From: DASXVU01 sp963732855
GTDB lineage: Archaea; Thermoplasmatota; Thermoplasmata; Methanomassiliicoccales; UBA472
Direction: 5' to 3'
Length of the DNA: 64,000 bases
Assembly: GCA_963732855.1 (NCBI GenBank)
Contig: CAVTBB010000005.1
Span: 1 to 64,000, forward strand
Below, in pieces: positions 63,929 through 64,000 of this stretch. The notes under the pieces were generated by a model. The model made no database searches and was not told where the DNA came from. It saw nothing but the letters and a program-made list of their open reading frames with translations. Position 1 is the stretch's first letter; each line of letters starts with the position of its first letter. Both the position numbers and the translations under genes were made by a program.

Positions 63929-64000
63929 GTGAGCCCGGAAGAGAAGTTATTGAGACTGCGTGCTTTGCTCAGAACGTACGGCCCCCTGGCCGTTGCCTTT
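63929..64000 (+). CDS. larE: LarE-like, start of gene (runs out of window)
   Basis: GTG 63929 begins MSPEEKLLRLRALLRTYGPL, AVAF, which matches the start of LarE (ATP-dependent sulfur transferase; next expected is SGGVDSSLL). It is divergent from larB. Only 24 residues are visible, so the call depends on context as well as sequence. Confidence 0.6.
   Translation, partial: MSPEEKLLRLRALLRTYGPLAVAF

Noticed and set aside
1..64000. CRISPR array
   Set aside because: I saw no regularly spaced direct repeats of 24-40 bases on either strand, in spite of the cas1 fragment.

Overview
The window is archaeal. It carries TATA-binding protein, the large clamp-loader subunit (RfcL), the termination/3'-end nuclease aCPSF1, a group II chaperonin, a proteasome beta subunit, NreA, the wyosine enzyme TYW1 and a FlaJ/TadC-type pilus platform. 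An FmdE-domain protein, an MtaA-like methyltransferase fold, a DUF6015-type protein and the general gene style point to Thermoplasmatota, probably near Methanomassiliicoccales. That placement is an inference: no rRNA or mcr gene is present. Several genes show a TATA-like box about 25 nt before the start codon (leaderless transcripts); others have a GGAGG-type ribosome site.

Layout. 0-11.3 kb is a loose, partly decayed region: the end of a citrate synthase, a VOC remnant, two tandem TBP genes around a YkgJ-like protein, a flippase, small charged proteins, an MtaA-like protein, and then remnants of a YgbA-type, a 2TM-domain and an HTH_10 gene. 11.3-16 kb has small membrane proteins, two pilin-like proteins and a U32 peptidase-family protein. 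17-21 kb is a pilus/secretion operon (Cys-rich protein, ATPase, membrane platform). 21-28 kb is housekeeping: FmdE-like, DUF2085, proteasome beta, aCPSF1, TYW1, RfcL. 28-36 kb has large surface or secreted proteins (beta-propeller/Fn3 protein, HExxH protease, PQQ-like propeller) and a very A+T-rich gap. 36-40 kb holds a small RHH protein with a palindromic operator candidate, a proline dehydrogenase, two tandem serine recombinases and a single OB-fold protein. 40-49 kb has a surface protein, thermosome, MscS channel, ABC exporter, Cys-rich protein and a divergent uracil-DNA glycosylase. 49.9-52 kb holds an isolated contractile-tail sheath gene followed by a shortened tail-hub gene. 52-64 kb has an SPL-like radical SAM protein, NreA, a cas1 fragment, an antiporter/UspA operon, a decayed tyrosine integrase, a KaiC-like/PEP-synthase-like fusion, GNAT, VOC, larB and the start of larE.

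Two themes stand out. First, mobile-element and defence debris (serine recombinases, integrase pseudogene, cas1 fragment, sheath/hub pair) sits between intact housekeeping blocks. Second, several otherwise well-preserved genes (TadC-like, surface protein at 41 kb, ABC permease, VOC at 62.8 kb) are each interrupted by what looks like a single-base indel. These could be assembly errors or recent mutations, and raw reads would separate the two. The most unusual items are the minimal sheath-plus-hub pair, the TBP duplicate that has lost its start codon while keeping a selected reading frame, and the KaiC/PEP-synthase-like fusion.
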